This document shows, piece by piece, positions 43,913 through 52,852 of a stretch of DNA of 64,000 nt. The position numbers and the translations under genes are program-made. Positions within the stretch are counted from its first letter, which is position 1, and each line of letters starts with the position of its first letter. Source of the stretch: Sphingopyxis sp. (lineage in GTDB: Bacteria; Pseudomonadota; Alphaproteobacteria; Sphingomonadales; Sphingomonadaceae). The stretch covers positions 1-64,000 of the forward strand of contig PNNB01000001.1 in assembly GCA_013823985.1 (NCBI GenBank). The letters are read 5' to 3'. The notes beneath the pieces were generated by a model. That model saw only the letters and a list, made by a program, of their open reading frames with translations. It did not search any database and had not been told where the DNA came from.

Positions 43913-46185
43913 CGAACGGTTCCGAAGACGAAAGCGGCGTTTCGCGCCGCAAGATCTTGATAGGCGGTGGCGTCGGCGTCGGTCTGCTCGTGTCCTGGGC
44001 GCTCTGGCCCCGGCGGTATCAGCCCAATATGCGCGCCGCCAAGGGCGAGCATTTGTTCGGGCCTTGGCTGAAAATCGCGGAAGATGGCAAGGTCATCGTG
44101 GGCATTCCGCAAAGCGAATCCGGGCAGGGCGTCTACACCGCGCTCGCGCAGATTGTTGCGGGCGAGCTCGGCGCGGACTGGCGGTCGGTTGCGGTGCAGC
44201 CTGTCCCGCCCAGTCCGCTTTTCGCCAACCGGTTATTGGCCCGCGAATGGGCACATGCATTTCTTCCGGAAAAAGCGGGTCTGGAGGCGCAGCAGGGACC
44301 CGTTGCGACCGTGGTAAATGAACTTGCCACGCGCGACATGTTTGTGGCCACAGGCGGTTCCACGTCCATTCGCCAGTTCGAACGGCCCTGCCGCGAAGCC
44401 GGGGCAACGGCGCGTGTGTTGCTCTGTCAGGCGGCCGCTGCGCGTTGGGATACCGAGTGGGAGCAGTGCCAGGTCGACAAGGGCTTTGTAACCTTCGGCA
44501 AAAAGCGTCTCGCCTTTGCGGATTTGGTGGCCGAAGCTGCTGAACTGACCCCACCTTCACCCATTCCGTTGAACCCGTCGGCCCGCAACCGCCTTTCGGG
44601 CCGCGATGCACCCCGGCTGGACTTGGCGTCGAAAGTCGATGGCAGTGTCAGTTTTGCAGGCGACATCCGTCTGCCCGACATGCTCTTCGCGTCGGTCCGG
44701 GGTGGGCCGGTGGGCCGGACGACGCTGAAATCGGTGAACAGCAAGGCCGCGTCGAAGATACGGGGCGTCATCAATGTCGTCAAAACCGACCATTGGGTCG
44801 CGGCGGTCGCGACAAATTGGTGGGCTGCCAATCGGGCGCTGGACGCAATGGCTCCGGTCTTTGTGACCAAAGGGCGGCTGGCCGACAGCGTCAAGATGAC
44901 GGATGCCCTTGGCAACGCAATCGCGAACGGGCCGGGCACACGTATGTTGAAGCAAGGCGACGTCGAAGCAACGATGTCTAAGGAAGCCGCGACACGCGTT
45001 TTCAATGCCGATTATACCGTTGCCGCAGCGGTGCATGCGCCGATAGAAACGCGCTCTGCAACCGCTGAATATCGCGACGGGCGGTTGCAGCTTTGGCTGG
45101 CAAGTCAGGCCCCGCAGGTTGCCAAGCTTGCCGCCGCCAAGGCTATCGGCATCGATGCGGATGATGTCACGCTCTATCCGGTGATCGCCGGTGGCAGCTT
45201 CGACCGTAATTTTGACAATGTCATCGCGGCGCAGGTCGCGGTGATTGCAAAAGAAACCGGTCGTCCGGTGCAATTGATCTGGTCGCGGGCCGAAGATTTT
45301 ATCCGCGACCATGTGCGCACGCCTGCGCTGGGACGGCTTTCCGCATCGCTTGACCAGGACGGAACATTGGCAGGCATGACCGTCCGCGTGGCGGCTGCTT
45401 CCTCCATGCGCGAACTGGCGCACCGGCTGGACGGTGAAAGTCCCGCAGATGCACGCGCGTCGGTGGCCGGAGAATATGATGCGCTCGCGCTCGAAGGGGC
45501 GGTGCCACCTTATGCCATCGCCAATCTGACGGTGGATCATTTCCCTGTCGATCTGCCGATCATCACCGGACCGTGGCGATCCATGGCGCACAGCTATAAC
45601 TGCTTCTTTTTGGAATCCTTTATCGATGAACTCGCTCAAAAGGCGGGCATCGAGCCTCTGTCGTTCCGGATGCAGATGCTCGTCAACCAGACCCGGTTAG
45701 CCCGTTGCCTGACCGGTGTTGCCTCCATGGCCGGGTGGGACGGTGGTATCTCGGGCAGCAGTAAAGGCTTGGCCTGTCACTCGATGCGCGGTAGCCATAT
45801 CGCGATCGTCGCCAGCGCGCGGACGAATGAAACAGGCGTACGCGTAGAACGGATTTCGGCAATGGTGGATTGCGGGCGATTGATAAACCCGGATGTCGCG
45901 CGCCAGCAAATTGAGGGTGGCATCGTTTTTGGTCTGGCACAGGCGCTGGGCGCGTCGACCGAATTTGAAAAGGGGCTGCCAACGGTGCGGCGTTTGCGCG
46001 AGATCGATCTTCCGGTTCTTGCCGATATTCCCGAAATCATCGTGGAATTTATCCGCAGCGATGAAGATCCCGGCGGTGTGTCCGAACTGGGCGTTCCGGC
46101 CGTCGCGCCGGCCGTTGCAAACGCCCTGTTTTCTGCGGCGGGTGTGCGTCTGCGCGAACTCCCCTTATTGTCCCGAGGTCTGTAA
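43909..46185 (+). CDS. Molybdopterin-binding oxidoreductase large subunit (IorB/aldehyde oxidase type)
   Basis: 758 residues of the xanthine oxidase family. The N-terminus has SRRKILIGGGVGVGLLVSW, a Tat-like or membrane signal, so the enzyme is probably exported. Molybdenum-site regions include LFGPWLKIAEDGKV, GQGVYTALAQIVAGEL, RSMAHSYNCFFLESFIDELA (near 20 residues) and the catalytic Glu in GVSELGVPAVAPAVANA. It resembles isoquinoline 1-oxidoreductase subunit beta, but no 2Fe-2S small subunit is nearby. Overlaps mrp (4 nt) and hemH (1 nt), so it is tightly coupled to both. Confidence 0.85.
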   Translation: MTNGSEDESGVSRRKILIGGGVGVGLLVSWALWPRRYQPNMRAAKGEHLFGPWLKIAEDGKVIVGIPQSESGQGVYTALAQIVAGELGADWRSVAVQPVPPSPLFANRLLAREWAHAFLPEKAGLEAQQGPVATVVNELATRDMFVATGGSTSIRQFERPCREAGATARVLLCQAAAARWDTEWEQCQVDKGFVTFGKKRLAFADLVAEAAELTPPSPIPLNPSARNRLSGRDAPRLDLASKVDGSVSFAGDIRLPDMLFASVRGGPVGRTTLKSVNSKAASKIRGVINVVKTDHWVAAVATNWWAANRALDAMAPVFVTKGRLADSVKMTDALGNAIANGPGTRMLKQGDVEATMSKEAATRVFNADYTVAAAVHAPIETRSATAEYRDGRLQLWLASQAPQVAKLAAAKAIGIDADDVTLYPVIAGGSFDRNFDNVIAAQVAVIAKETGRPVQLIWSRAEDFIRDHVRTPALGRLSASLDQDGTLAGMTVRVAAASSMRELAHRLDGESPADARASVAGEYDALALEGAVPPYAIANLTVDHFPVDLPIITGPWRSMAHSYNCFFLESFIDELAQKAGIEPLSFRMQMLVNQTRLARCLTGVASMAGWDGGISGSSKGLACHSMRGSHIAIVASARTNETGVRVERISAMVDCGRLINPDVARQQIEGGIVFGLAQALGASTEFEKGLPTVRRLREIDLPVLADIPEIIVEFIRSDEDPGGVSELGVPAVAPAVANALFSAAGVRLRELPLLSRGL

Positions 46186-47183
46186 TGGAAAAGCCCGACA
46201 CACATCCCGTCGTCGCTGCTCCCAGAATCGGGGTCTTGCTGGTCAATCTCGGGACGCCGGACGCGCCGACCACCGAGGCGGTAAAACGCTATCTGAAACA
46301 GTTTCTGTCCGACCGCCGCGTCGTCGAGATTCCGCCACTGGTCTGGCAGCCGATCTTGCGCGGGGTGATCCTGAACACACGTCCGCAAAAATCGGCCAAA
46401 GCCTATTCCAAGGTCTGGACCGAAAGCGGTTCGCCACTCGCCTTTTTTACAATTGCCCAAATGAAGGCACTTGCCGAGCGTTTGCACGGCCATGCGGATG
46501 TGCGCTACGCGATGCGCTACGGAAATCCGTCCATTCCCGATCAGCTCGCGGCCATGAAAGAAGCGGGATGCAACCGCATCCTGATCGCGCCGCTCTATCC
46601 CCAATATTCGGGTGCGACCACCGGTACCGTTCAGGATGAAGCTTACGCCGCATTGACAAAAATGCGCTGGCATCCCGCCATTCGCACATTGCCCGCCTAT
46701 CATGATGATGCGTATTATATTTCCGCGCTGAAAACATCGGTAGAAGCATCGCTAGCAACGCTCGACTTTACGCCCGATGCGCTGGTCATCAGTTTCCACG
46801 GCATGCCGGAACGGACGCTGTATCTGGGCGATCCCTATCATTGCCATTGCCAGAAAACGGCACGGCTCTTGTCCGAGTCGATGGGGCGGGAACTGGTCGT
46901 CAGTTTCCAGTCGCGTTTCGGTCGTGCCAAATGGCTGGAACCGGCCACCGATGAAACCATCATGCAACTGGCGCGCGACGGGCGGAAAAAGATTGCGATC
47001 TTTGCGCCGGGCTTTTCGGTTGATTGCCTCGAAACGCTCGAGGAACTTGCCATTCAGGGGCAGGAACAATTCGAAGAAGCCGGCGGCACCCATTATGCAT
47101 ATCTGCCCTGTCTGAACGACAGCGATGTGGGCATGGACATGCTGGAAACGCTGGTCAGGCGGGAACTTTCCGGCTGGCTCTGA
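46185..47183 (+). CDS. hemH: Ferrochelatase
   Basis: Inserts Fe(II) into protoporphyrin IX, the last step of haem synthesis. 332 residues: VLLVNLGTPDAPT at the start, FHGMPERTLYLGDPYHCHCQKTA with the active-site His, and FAPGFSVDCLETLEEL with the conserved Glu. Its ATG overlaps the stop of the molybdoenzyme gene (TAATG). It ends the mrp-molybdoenzyme-hemH run. Confidence 0.95.
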   Translation: MEKPDTHPVVAAPRIGVLLVNLGTPDAPTTEAVKRYLKQFLSDRRVVEIPPLVWQPILRGVILNTRPQKSAKAYSKVWTESGSPLAFFTIAQMKALAERLHGHADVRYAMRYGNPSIPDQLAAMKEAGCNRILIAPLYPQYSGATTGTVQDEAYAALTKMRWHPAIRTLPAYHDDAYYISALKTSVEASLATLDFTPDALVISFHGMPERTLYLGDPYHCHCQKTARLLSESMGRELVVSFQSRFGRAKWLEPATDETIMQLARDGRKKIAIFAPGFSVDCLETLEELAIQGQEQFEEAGGTHYAYLPCLNDSDVGMDMLETLVRRELSGWL

Positions 47184-47274
47184 ATAGCTATGCGCTAACG
47201 CTAACGTCAACTTGCACTTGGCGGCGGCGCGGCTATTCTCGCTTTTAAATCAAGCTAAAAGTCAGGAGAGAGAT

Positions 47275-47997
47275 ATGTCACGTATTGCGGTCGTAACAGG
47301 GGGAACGCGGGGCATTGGTGAAGCGATAAGCTTGAAACTCAAGGAAAAGGGCCGTTTTGTCGTGGCCAATTATGGCGGCAATGATGCCGCAGCCAAGGAA
47401 TTTTCGGACCGCACCGGTATCCCCGTCCGCAAGTGGGATGTTGGCAATCATGAAGCGTGCATCGAATCCTGCGCCGCGATTGAAGCGGAATTTGGTCCTA
47501 TCGATATCATGGTCAACAACGCCGGTATCACGCGCGATGCGACCATGGTCAAAATGACATTCGAACAATGGGACGAGGTCATCCGTGTCGACCTGACTGG
47601 TTGCTTCAATATGGCGAAAGCCGTTTTTACCGGAATGCGCGAACGCAAATGGGGACGCATCGTCAATATCGGGTCGGTCAATGGGCAGGGCGGCCAAATT
47701 GGCCAGGTCAATTATGCTGCGGCCAAGTCGGGCATCCATGGCTTTACCAAGTCGCTCGCCATGGAAGGTGCGCGCCATGGCGTGACTGCCAATGCGATCG
47801 CACCGGGCTATATCGGTACCGAAATGCTTTCGACGATTCCGGAAAATGTGATGGAAAAGATCGTGGCGCAAATCCCCGTGGGTCGCCTCGGAAATGCGGA
47901 TGAGATTGCGCGCGGCGTTGAATTTCTGACCAGCGAAAATGCCGGTTTCATTACCGGATCGACCCTGTCAATTAACGGCGGGCAGCATATGTATTGA
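47275..47997 (+). CDS. Acetoacetyl-CoA reductase (PhaB-type SDR)
   Basis: 240-residue SDR: TGGTRGIGEAIS, NNAG, YAAAKSG with Tyr and Lys, and the ending SINGGQHMY, which is typical of PhaB-type enzymes. Reduces acetoacetyl-CoA to (R)-3-hydroxybutyryl-CoA for PHA synthesis; a FabG-like role cannot be fully excluded. ATG 47275 follows AGGAGAG; the frame extends upstream to 47212 without conservation. phaC and a phasin gene are 6-12 kb away; the thiolase is not in the window. Confidence 0.85.
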   Translation: MSRIAVVTGGTRGIGEAISLKLKEKGRFVVANYGGNDAAAKEFSDRTGIPVRKWDVGNHEACIESCAAIEAEFGPIDIMVNNAGITRDATMVKMTFEQWDEVIRVDLTGCFNMAKAVFTGMRERKWGRIVNIGSVNGQGGQIGQVNYAAAKSGIHGFTKSLAMEGARHGVTANAIAPGYIGTEMLSTIPENVMEKIVAQIPVGRLGNADEIARGVEFLTSENAGFITGSTLSINGGQHMY

Positions 47998-48036
47998 TGC
48001 CTCGCTGCGTATATGCGGCGGATGACGGGATAAATT

Positions 48037-48273
48037 GTGCAGACTAAGTCCATTTATCATCCGCCGGTAAAGCGCAGCATGACGATTGCCGGTCATCAAA
48101 CCTCAATCAGTCTGGAACCCTTGTTCTGGGATGCGTTGAAGGATGCTGCGGATGCGCGGCAATTGCCGGTCAATGCGCTCGTGGCGCTGATTGATGTCGA
48201 ACGGCTGGAATCCGCCTCTCCATGCGGTCTGGCGAGTGCAATCCGCTTGTGGCTGACGGCACAAAAAGGCTAA
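48037..48273 (+). CDS. Ribbon-helix-helix domain protein
   Basis: 78-residue protein with an RHH-type DNA-binding pattern: a beta strand HQTSISLE followed by LFWDALKDAADARQLPVNAL and SAIRLWLTA. Widely conserved in alphaproteobacteria as a small basic-acidic RHH_4 domain; target unknown. Start is GTG at 48037. It follows the reductase by 39 nt. Confidence 0.8.
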   Translation: MQTKSIYHPPVKRSMTIAGHQTSISLEPLFWDALKDAADARQLPVNALVALIDVERLESASPCGLASAIRLWLTAQKG

Positions 48274-48307
48274 AAAAGTACCGCCGATAGCAAGGCCATG
48301 GCGGTAC
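48272..48307 (-). terminator. Candidate minus-strand terminator
   Basis: The 8-bp stem GTACCGCC/GGCGGTAC with a 14-nt loop is followed on the minus strand by TTTTTTA. It lies about 290 nt after the LOV-HTH stop, so it could end that transcript, and it also lies just after the RHH stop on the plus strand. Confidence 0.5.
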
Positions 48308-48590
48308 AATTGCGACCCAGAAAATGCTCGAATTTCCTGATCAGGCATTCGTTAGAGGGTTACAGGCGGACGGCAAATTATGTCGTTATCGTGCGATGGA
48401 GGGTTATCGCGATCTGTTCAAAACGCCCTTCGTTTTGAGGGAGGGATAAGACCGGGCGTTTCTTCCGACCTACTTTGCCGCCTACCTGTGCGTAATAAAT
48501 GCGGCAATCATGCTGCAAACAAAATACCGGATTTGGCCCATATAGGCGAATAGCTGTAGCTTTTGCGGATTCAGTCAGAAAAACAGGATT
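48274..48590. other. 317-nt gap between RHH gene and LOV-HTH gene
   Basis: Holds a perfect 8-bp hairpin (GTACCGCC 48278-48285 with GGCGGTAC 48300-48307), a second inverted repeat TCAAAACG (48418-48425) with CGTTTTGA (48431-48438), and a 41-codon ORF at 48324-48449 (MLEFPDQAFVRG...) without a visible ribosome-binding site. No recognised gene. Confidence 0.5.
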
Positions 48591-49214
48591 TTAAAGTCCG
48601 GCTTCGACCGCAATACGAACCGCATCCGCTGCGTTCGATGTCGACAGCTTCTTGAACATCAACATCCGGTGCATTTGCACCGTCTTTTCGCTGAGCGACA
48701 GCATATGGGCGATTTGTTTTGTGCGGAAACCTTGCGCCATTTGCTGCAATATTTCGCGCTGGCGGGGGCTGAGCCGATGGACGATTTCGGCAGCCTGCTG
48801 TTGGCGGACAACCGCAATGCTTTCTTCTTCAGGGAGCACTTCAATTTGCGATCCCACAAAATATTCAAGCTTGCCGCTGCTGTCGAACAGGGGGGCCACC
48901 ATCACCGCGTTGCGGAACGGCGATCCATCTTTGCGGTAGTTGATGAGTTCGGCCAAAGTTGGGCGACGTGCGTGGATTGATTCCCGCAGTTTTTCAGTCT
49001 GGCTATTTTCGGTGTCCGGCCCGCGCAGGAACCGGCAATTCCGGCCGAGAATTTCGCTTTCGTTATAGCCCGTCAGCGTGCAAAACGCCTCATTTGCAGC
49101 GATAATCGGGTTATCCGCTTCTTTGGGGTCGCTCACTACGGTTGCAATCGGACTGTGCCGTATTGCGTCCAGTACTGGGTGACGTCCGCGTCCAGACATA
49201 AGCATATGCATCAT
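48591..49214 (-). CDS. LOV-HTH blue-light transcription regulator (EL222-like)
   Basis: 208 residues. Residues about 13-128 form a PAS/LOV domain with the flavin-adduct motif GRNCRFLRG (Cys60), NYRKDGSPFRNAV and the FMN-sensing Gln in FVGSQIEV. Residues about 145-208 are a LuxR-type HTH (LSPRQREILQQMAQG, SEKTVQMHRMLMFKKL). This is the same architecture and close motif set as EL222 of Erythrobacter litoralis, which binds DNA in blue light. ATG 49214 has AGAGAAG upstream; a TTG at 49265 would add 17 residues. A 17-bp palindrome lies just upstream. Targets unknown. Confidence 0.92.
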   Translation of the reverse strand: MMHMLMSGRGRHPVLDAIRHSPIATVVSDPKEADNPIIAANEAFCTLTGYNESEILGRNCRFLRGPDTENSQTEKLRESIHARRPTLAELINYRKDGSPFRNAVMVAPLFDSSGKLEYFVGSQIEVLPEEESIAVVRQQQAAEIVHRLSPRQREILQQMAQGFRTKQIAHMLSLSEKTVQMHRMLMFKKLSTSNAADAVRIAVEAGL

Positions 49215-49240
49215 AATCGGGTCTTCTCTAGCCCTCAGGA

Positions 49241-49257
49241 TGACGCACTTGGCGTCA
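49241..49257. promoter_or_regulatory. Inverted repeat upstream of the LOV-HTH gene
   Basis: TGACGC (49241-49246) and GCGTCA (49252-49257) form a perfect 6-bp inverted repeat with a 5-nt spacer, 26 nt before the chosen start and about 46 nt after the murA stop. It may be an operator, possibly for autoregulation. Confidence 0.35.
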
Positions 49258-49303
49258 CTTAGCAAGAGGCCATCGAAAACAAGTCCGATTTGGCCGTTAG
49301 GGT

Positions 49304-50584
49304 CTACTCCGCGCCAACGCGCTCCACATCGGCGCCGACGAGCTGAAGCTTCTCTTCCAGCCGCTCATAGCCGCGGTCGAGATGGTAGAGGCGGCTGACA
49401 TGAGTTTCACCTTCCGCGACAAGGCCAGCGATCACAAGGCTCATCGATGCGCGCAAATCGGTCGCCATCACGGGCGCGCCTGTCAGGCCCTTGACGCCAT
49501 GCACAATCGCGGTGCGGCCCTTGGTCTCGATATGCGCGCCCATGCGGTTAAGCTCAGGCACATGCATGTAGCGGTTTTCGAAGATAGTCTCGGTCAGGAC
49601 ACTCGCTCCATCCGCAAGGCACAGCATCGCCATGAACTGTGCCTGCATATCGGTGGCAAAGCCGGGATAGGGCGCGGTTGAAATGGTCAGCGGCTTCAAC
49701 TTGCCGTCGGATGAAACGCGAATACCGCCCTTGGTTTCTTCGACCGATACGCCCGCCTGCCGCAGTGCGTCGACGGTTGCGTCCATTTCGCTCGCCTTTG
49801 CGCCAACCAGCTCGACGTCGCCGCCGGTTATGGCCGCAGCACAGGCATAGCTGCCGGCTTCGATCCGGTCGCTCATCACGCGATAGGTCGCGCCGTGAAG
49901 ACGGTCCTTGCCGTGGATGATCAGGTCCGACGTGCCGATCCCCTCAATCTCGGCACCCATCGCGACCAGCAGATTGCAGAGGTCGACAATTTCCGGTTCG
50001 CGCGCGGCATTGTGCAGGATGCAGGTACCCTTGGCGAGGCTTGCGGCCATCAGCGCATTTTCTGTGGCACCGACCGAAACAACGGGGAAGGTATAGGTCC
50101 CGCCCGGAATACCGTCAGGCGCCATCGCCTTTACATAGCCCGCCGCCAGTTCAATCTCGACCCCAAAGGCTTCCAATGCCTTGAGATGCAGGTCAATCGG
50201 CCGGTTGCCGATGGCACAGCCGCCCGGCAGCGATACGGTTGCTTCGCCCGCCCGCGCCAACATGGGGCCAAGGACAAGGATCGAGGCGCGCATTTTGCGG
50301 ACCAGCTCATAGGGCGCGACATTGCTGGTGATGCGGGTCGCCTCCAGCGTCATGACGCGGCCGAAATCTTCGGGGCGCGATCCGGCGATGCTGGTGGATA
50401 TGCCGAACTGGTTCAACAGATGCTGGAACCCGTCAATATCGGCCAGTCGCGGCAAGTTGCGCAGGGTCAGCGGTTCGTCGGTCAGCAGGGCACATGGCAG
50501 CAGCGTCAACGCGCTATTCTTTGCCCCCGATATCGGAATCTTCCCCTTAAGTGCGTTGCCGCCGCGTACGATTATCTTGTCCAT
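49304..50584 (-). CDS. murA: UDP-N-acetylglucosamine 1-carboxyvinyltransferase
   Basis: First committed step of peptidoglycan synthesis, transferring enolpyruvate to UDP-GlcNAc. 426 residues: [11 protein letters not shown] at the start, the fosfomycin-reactive Cys in [16 protein letters not shown], and [25 protein letters not shown] and [13 protein letters not shown]. The Cys form (not Asp) predicts fosfomycin sensitivity of the enzyme. Upstream of the LOV-HTH gene in the same direction with an 89-nt gap. Confidence 0.96.
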   Translation of the reverse strand: MDKIIVRGGNALKGKIPISGAKNSALTLLPCALLTDEPLTLRNLPRLADIDGFQHLLNQFGISTSIAGSRPEDFGRVMTLEATRITSNVAPYELVRKMRASILVLGPMLARAGEATVSLPGGCAIGNRPIDLHLKALEAFGVEIELAAGYVKAMAPDGIPGGTYTFPVVSVGATENALMAASLAKGTCILHNAAREPEIVDLCNLLVAMGAEIEGIGTSDLIIHGKDRLHGATYRVMSDRIEAGSYACAAAITGGDVELVGAKASEMDATVDALRQAGVSVEETKGGIRVSSDGKLKPLTISTAPYPGFATDMQAQFMAMLCLADGASVLTETIFENRYMHVPELNRMGAHIETKGRTAIVHGVKGLTGAPVMATDLRASMSLVIAGLVAEGETHVSRLYHLDRGYERLEEKLQLVGADVERVGAE

Positions 50585-50650
50585 CGCCCGTATTTAGCGG
50601 CATTGTGTGCGGAGGCAAGCCAGACTAATGCAGCAGCAGGAAGTGATGCC

Positions 50651-50995
50651 ATGAAACCCTCTTTTCTCTCCGGATTATGCGCCGCCTTTCTGCTCGCCAC
50701 GCCTTGCGTCACGTTCGCAGCCGATGGTGCCGAGGCCGTTCCTGTCGTGGAATCAATCCCGGTCGATTATCCGGTGCGGGCCTTGCGCGAAGGGCGTCAG
50801 GGCGCGGTCACCATTTTGCTGATTATAGGAGCGGACGGCAGGTCGAAGTCCTGTGCGATTGCAAGCAGCAGCGGCCATGTCGATCTCGACCGCGCTGCAT
50901 GCCAAAGTGCCCTAAGACTGACCGGATTTCCGCCGGTTGCCGATGGCAGCGACCTGCGGTTCATGCGCAAGGCGGAATTCCGCATCCTCGAGTGA
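50651..50995 (+). CDS. Exported TonB C-terminal-domain protein
   Basis: 114 residues. Signal peptide about 1-23 (CVTFAAD), then a single TonB-like C-terminal domain: VPVDYPVRALREGRQGAV-like (IPVDYPVRALREGRQG), ITLL-type strand VTILLIIGADGRSKSCAI and ALRLTGFPPVADG. It lacks the membrane anchor and Pro-rich spacer of real TonB, so it is a periplasmic TonB-fold protein, not an energy transducer by itself. AGGAAG precedes the ATG by 7 nt. Divergent from murA. Confidence 0.7.
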   Translation: MKPSFLSGLCAAFLLATPCVTFAADGAEAVPVVESIPVDYPVRALREGRQGAVTILLIIGADGRSKSCAIASSSGHVDLDRAACQSALRLTGFPPVADGSDLRFMRKAEFRILE

Positions 50996-51014
50996 CCGGG
51001 CGATAATCGGCTGG

Positions 51015-51614
51015 TCAGGCGCCCAAGGCGTCGGCCACCTGGCCCAATCTTTCTTTGCCCCAGAACATGTCATCGCCGACAAAGAATGTCGGCACGCCAA
51101 AGGCCCCGCGCTCGGCTGCCTTTTCAGTGTTGGCGACAAGCTCTGCCTTCACCTCGGGATCGTCAGCCTTGGCCAGGATCGCCGCACTGTCGAGGCCGGC
51201 GGCGTCCAGTGTCGCGCGCACAATGTCCGCATCGCCCATATTCGCGCCCGTTTCCCACATGGCGGCCATCACAGCCTCAACATAGGGCATGAAGCATCCC
51301 AGATGCTGCGCCGCCACTGCGCCGCGCATCAGGTGGAGGGAGTTGATGGGGAAGTGGGGGTTCATCCGGAAGGGGATGCTGTGCGCTTTGACGAAGCGGT
51401 CGAATTCCAGCATTTCGTAATTCCGCTTGGCCGGCGTCTCTGCATAGCGCATCAGCGGGGCCTGATTATTGGTCAGCTTGAACAGGCCGCCCAGCAGTAT
51501 GGGGGTGTAGACCACCTCCGCACCTGTCTGCGCGCATAAATCAGGCAGCATCTTGTGCGCCAGATAACTGTTAGGTCCGCCAAAATCGAACAGGAATTCA
51601 AAGCTTTTTGCCAT
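51015..51614 (-). CDS. DsbA-family 2-hydroxychromene-2-carboxylate isomerase-like protein
   Basis: 199 residues of the thioredoxin/GST-kappa fold: FEFLFDFGGPNSYLAH at the start, where classical DsbA CxxC is replaced by the GPNS motif with Ser, PILLGGLFKLTNN, and GVPTFFVGDDMFWGKERL. The family isomerises chromene carboxylates in naphthalene degradation, but many members act on other or unknown substrates. Start overlaps the SDR stop (TGATG); the two are one leftward operon under probable HxlR control. Confidence 0.88.
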   Translation of the reverse strand: MAKSFEFLFDFGGPNSYLAHKMLPDLCAQTGAEVVYTPILLGGLFKLTNNQAPLMRYAETPAKRNYEMLEFDRFVKAHSIPFRMNPHFPINSLHLMRGAVAAQHLGCFMPYVEAVMAAMWETGANMGDADIVRATLDAAGLDSAAILAKADDPEVKAELVANTEKAAERGAFGVPTFFVGDDMFWGKERLGQVADALGA

Positions 51615-52339
51615 CAGAATGTCTCCGCCCAGGGACGCAGATCCATCTCATGGGTCCACGCGCTGCGATGTTGTTTATGAAGCGCGACATATTGCGCGGC
51701 AATGGCGTCGGGCGAAAGGACCTTGTCCGCTGCCTTTGCCTCGTCAAAGTCGGGGCGTAGGCCGCGGATGAAGGCGGTGTCGATGCCGCCGTCGATCACG
51801 ACATGGGCAACATGGATATTCTGCGGCCCGAGTTCGCGTGCCATGGATTGCGCCAGCATCCGCAGCGCGCCCTTCGCGCCGGAAAAGGCGGAGTAACCAG
51901 AGCCTCCGCGCAGAGAGGCCGTGGCCCCGGTGAAGATGATCGTGCCTTTCCCCCGCGTCACCATCCGCTTGGCCGCTTCCCGGCCCATCAGGAACCCCGA
52001 AAAGGCCGCCATTTCCCAGACCTTCCGGTAAACTTGCGCGGTCGTTTCAAGGATCGAGAAATTCACATTGGCGCCGATGTTGAATACGGCAACCTCGATG
52101 GGTCCTACATCGCGTTCGATGCTGTCGACCATCGCGACCACTTCATCTTCCACCCGCGCGTCGCCGGGATAGGCGCGTGCGGCCAGACCTTCGTCGCGGA
52201 TGGATTGTGCAAGCGCCTCCAACTGCTCGGCATTGCGTGCCCTGCGGTTTACGCAGGCTGTATAGCCTTCACGGGCAAAAGCCTTGGCAATCGCGCCGCC
52301 GGTGGCATCGCCCGCCCCGACAATCAATGCTGCAGTCAT
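51614..52339 (-). CDS. SDR-family oxidoreductase
   Basis: 241 residues with an atypical nucleotide motif VGAGDATGGAIA, FNIGANVN in place of NNAG, and the YSAFSGAKGALR region with Tyr and Lys. Substrate unknown. AGGAGA lies before ATG 52339; the frame runs further to 52390 through the operator region without coding signal. Followed by the isomerase-like gene. Divergent from hxlR. Confidence 0.85.
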   Translation of the reverse strand: MTAALIVGAGDATGGAIAKAFAREGYTACVNRRARNAEQLEALAQSIRDEGLAARAYPGDARVEDEVVAMVDSIERDVGPIEVAVFNIGANVNFSILETTAQVYRKVWEMAAFSGFLMGREAAKRMVTRGKGTIIFTGATASLRGGSGYSAFSGAKGALRMLAQSMARELGPQNIHVAHVVIDGGIDTAFIRGLRPDFDEAKAADKVLSPDAIAAQYVALHKQHRSAWTHEMDLRPWAETF

Positions 52340-52364
52340 CCGAATCTCCTTTCGGACTAGAATA

Positions 52365-52381
52365 ACTATGATAATCATAGT
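52365..52381. promoter_or_regulatory. 17-bp palindrome between SDR and HxlR genes
   Basis: ACTATGAT and ATCATAGT form a perfect inverted repeat around a single A, in the middle of the 54-nt divergent promoter region. It is the likely operator of the HxlR regulator. Confidence 0.6.
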
Positions 52382-52393
52382 AACAAGCAAATT

Positions 52394-52852
52394 ATGCCGA
52401 AACGCACCGTCATCGACACACGCATCTGCCCCGTGGCGAAATCCGCCGATGTTTTGGGCGACCGCTGGACATTGCTGATCCTGCGGGAGCTGTTTTTCGG
52501 GCAGGAGCGCTTCGAAGACCTGCAGTCGCGCAGCGGAGCGTCACCGCAAATGCTGACGGACCGGCTGCGGCATCTGATCGCGAAAAAGGTCATCGTCCGC
52601 ATCGCCTATCAGGAGCGGCCCGCACGATACCGCTATGCGCTCACCGACAAGGGCAAGGATCTGTTTTCGGTTCTATATGCGATGCGCAACTGGGCGGAAC
52701 GTTGGGAGCGCGCGGAAGGCGATCCATTGGCGATCCGCTATATCCACCGGGCATGCGGCCGGGATGTTGGCCTGGAAACGACGTGCCCGAACTGCGGCGA
52801 TGCTTTGGGCTATGGCGACCTTAAAGGGATTGTGGACAGCCGCCTGTCCTGA
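52394..52852 (+). CDS. HxlR-family transcriptional regulator
   Basis: 152 residues with the HxlR winged helix: CPVAKSADVLGDRWTLLILREL, RSGASPQMLTDRLRHL, YALTDKGKDL. A Cys-containing tail (TTCPNCGDALGYGDL) with CPNC may bind metal or sense redox; HxlR members often use Cys. Divergent from the SDR-isomerase pair, which it presumably regulates. Its stop abuts the clpS stop. Confidence 0.9.
   Translation: MPKRTVIDTRICPVAKSADVLGDRWTLLILRELFFGQERFEDLQSRSGASPQMLTDRLRHLIAKKVIVRIAYQERPARYRYALTDKGKDLFSVLYAMRNWAERWERAEGDPLAIRYIHRACGRDVGLETTCPNCGDALGYGDLKGIVDSRLS

Noticed and set aside
44557..45639. A 360-codon open frame antisense to the molybdoenzyme gene
   Set aside because: Shadow frame; no protein features.
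48324..48449. A 41-codon ORF between the RHH and LOV-HTH genes
   Set aside because: No ribosome-binding site, no similarity that I recognise, and it overlaps an inverted repeat; mentioned in the gap entry only.
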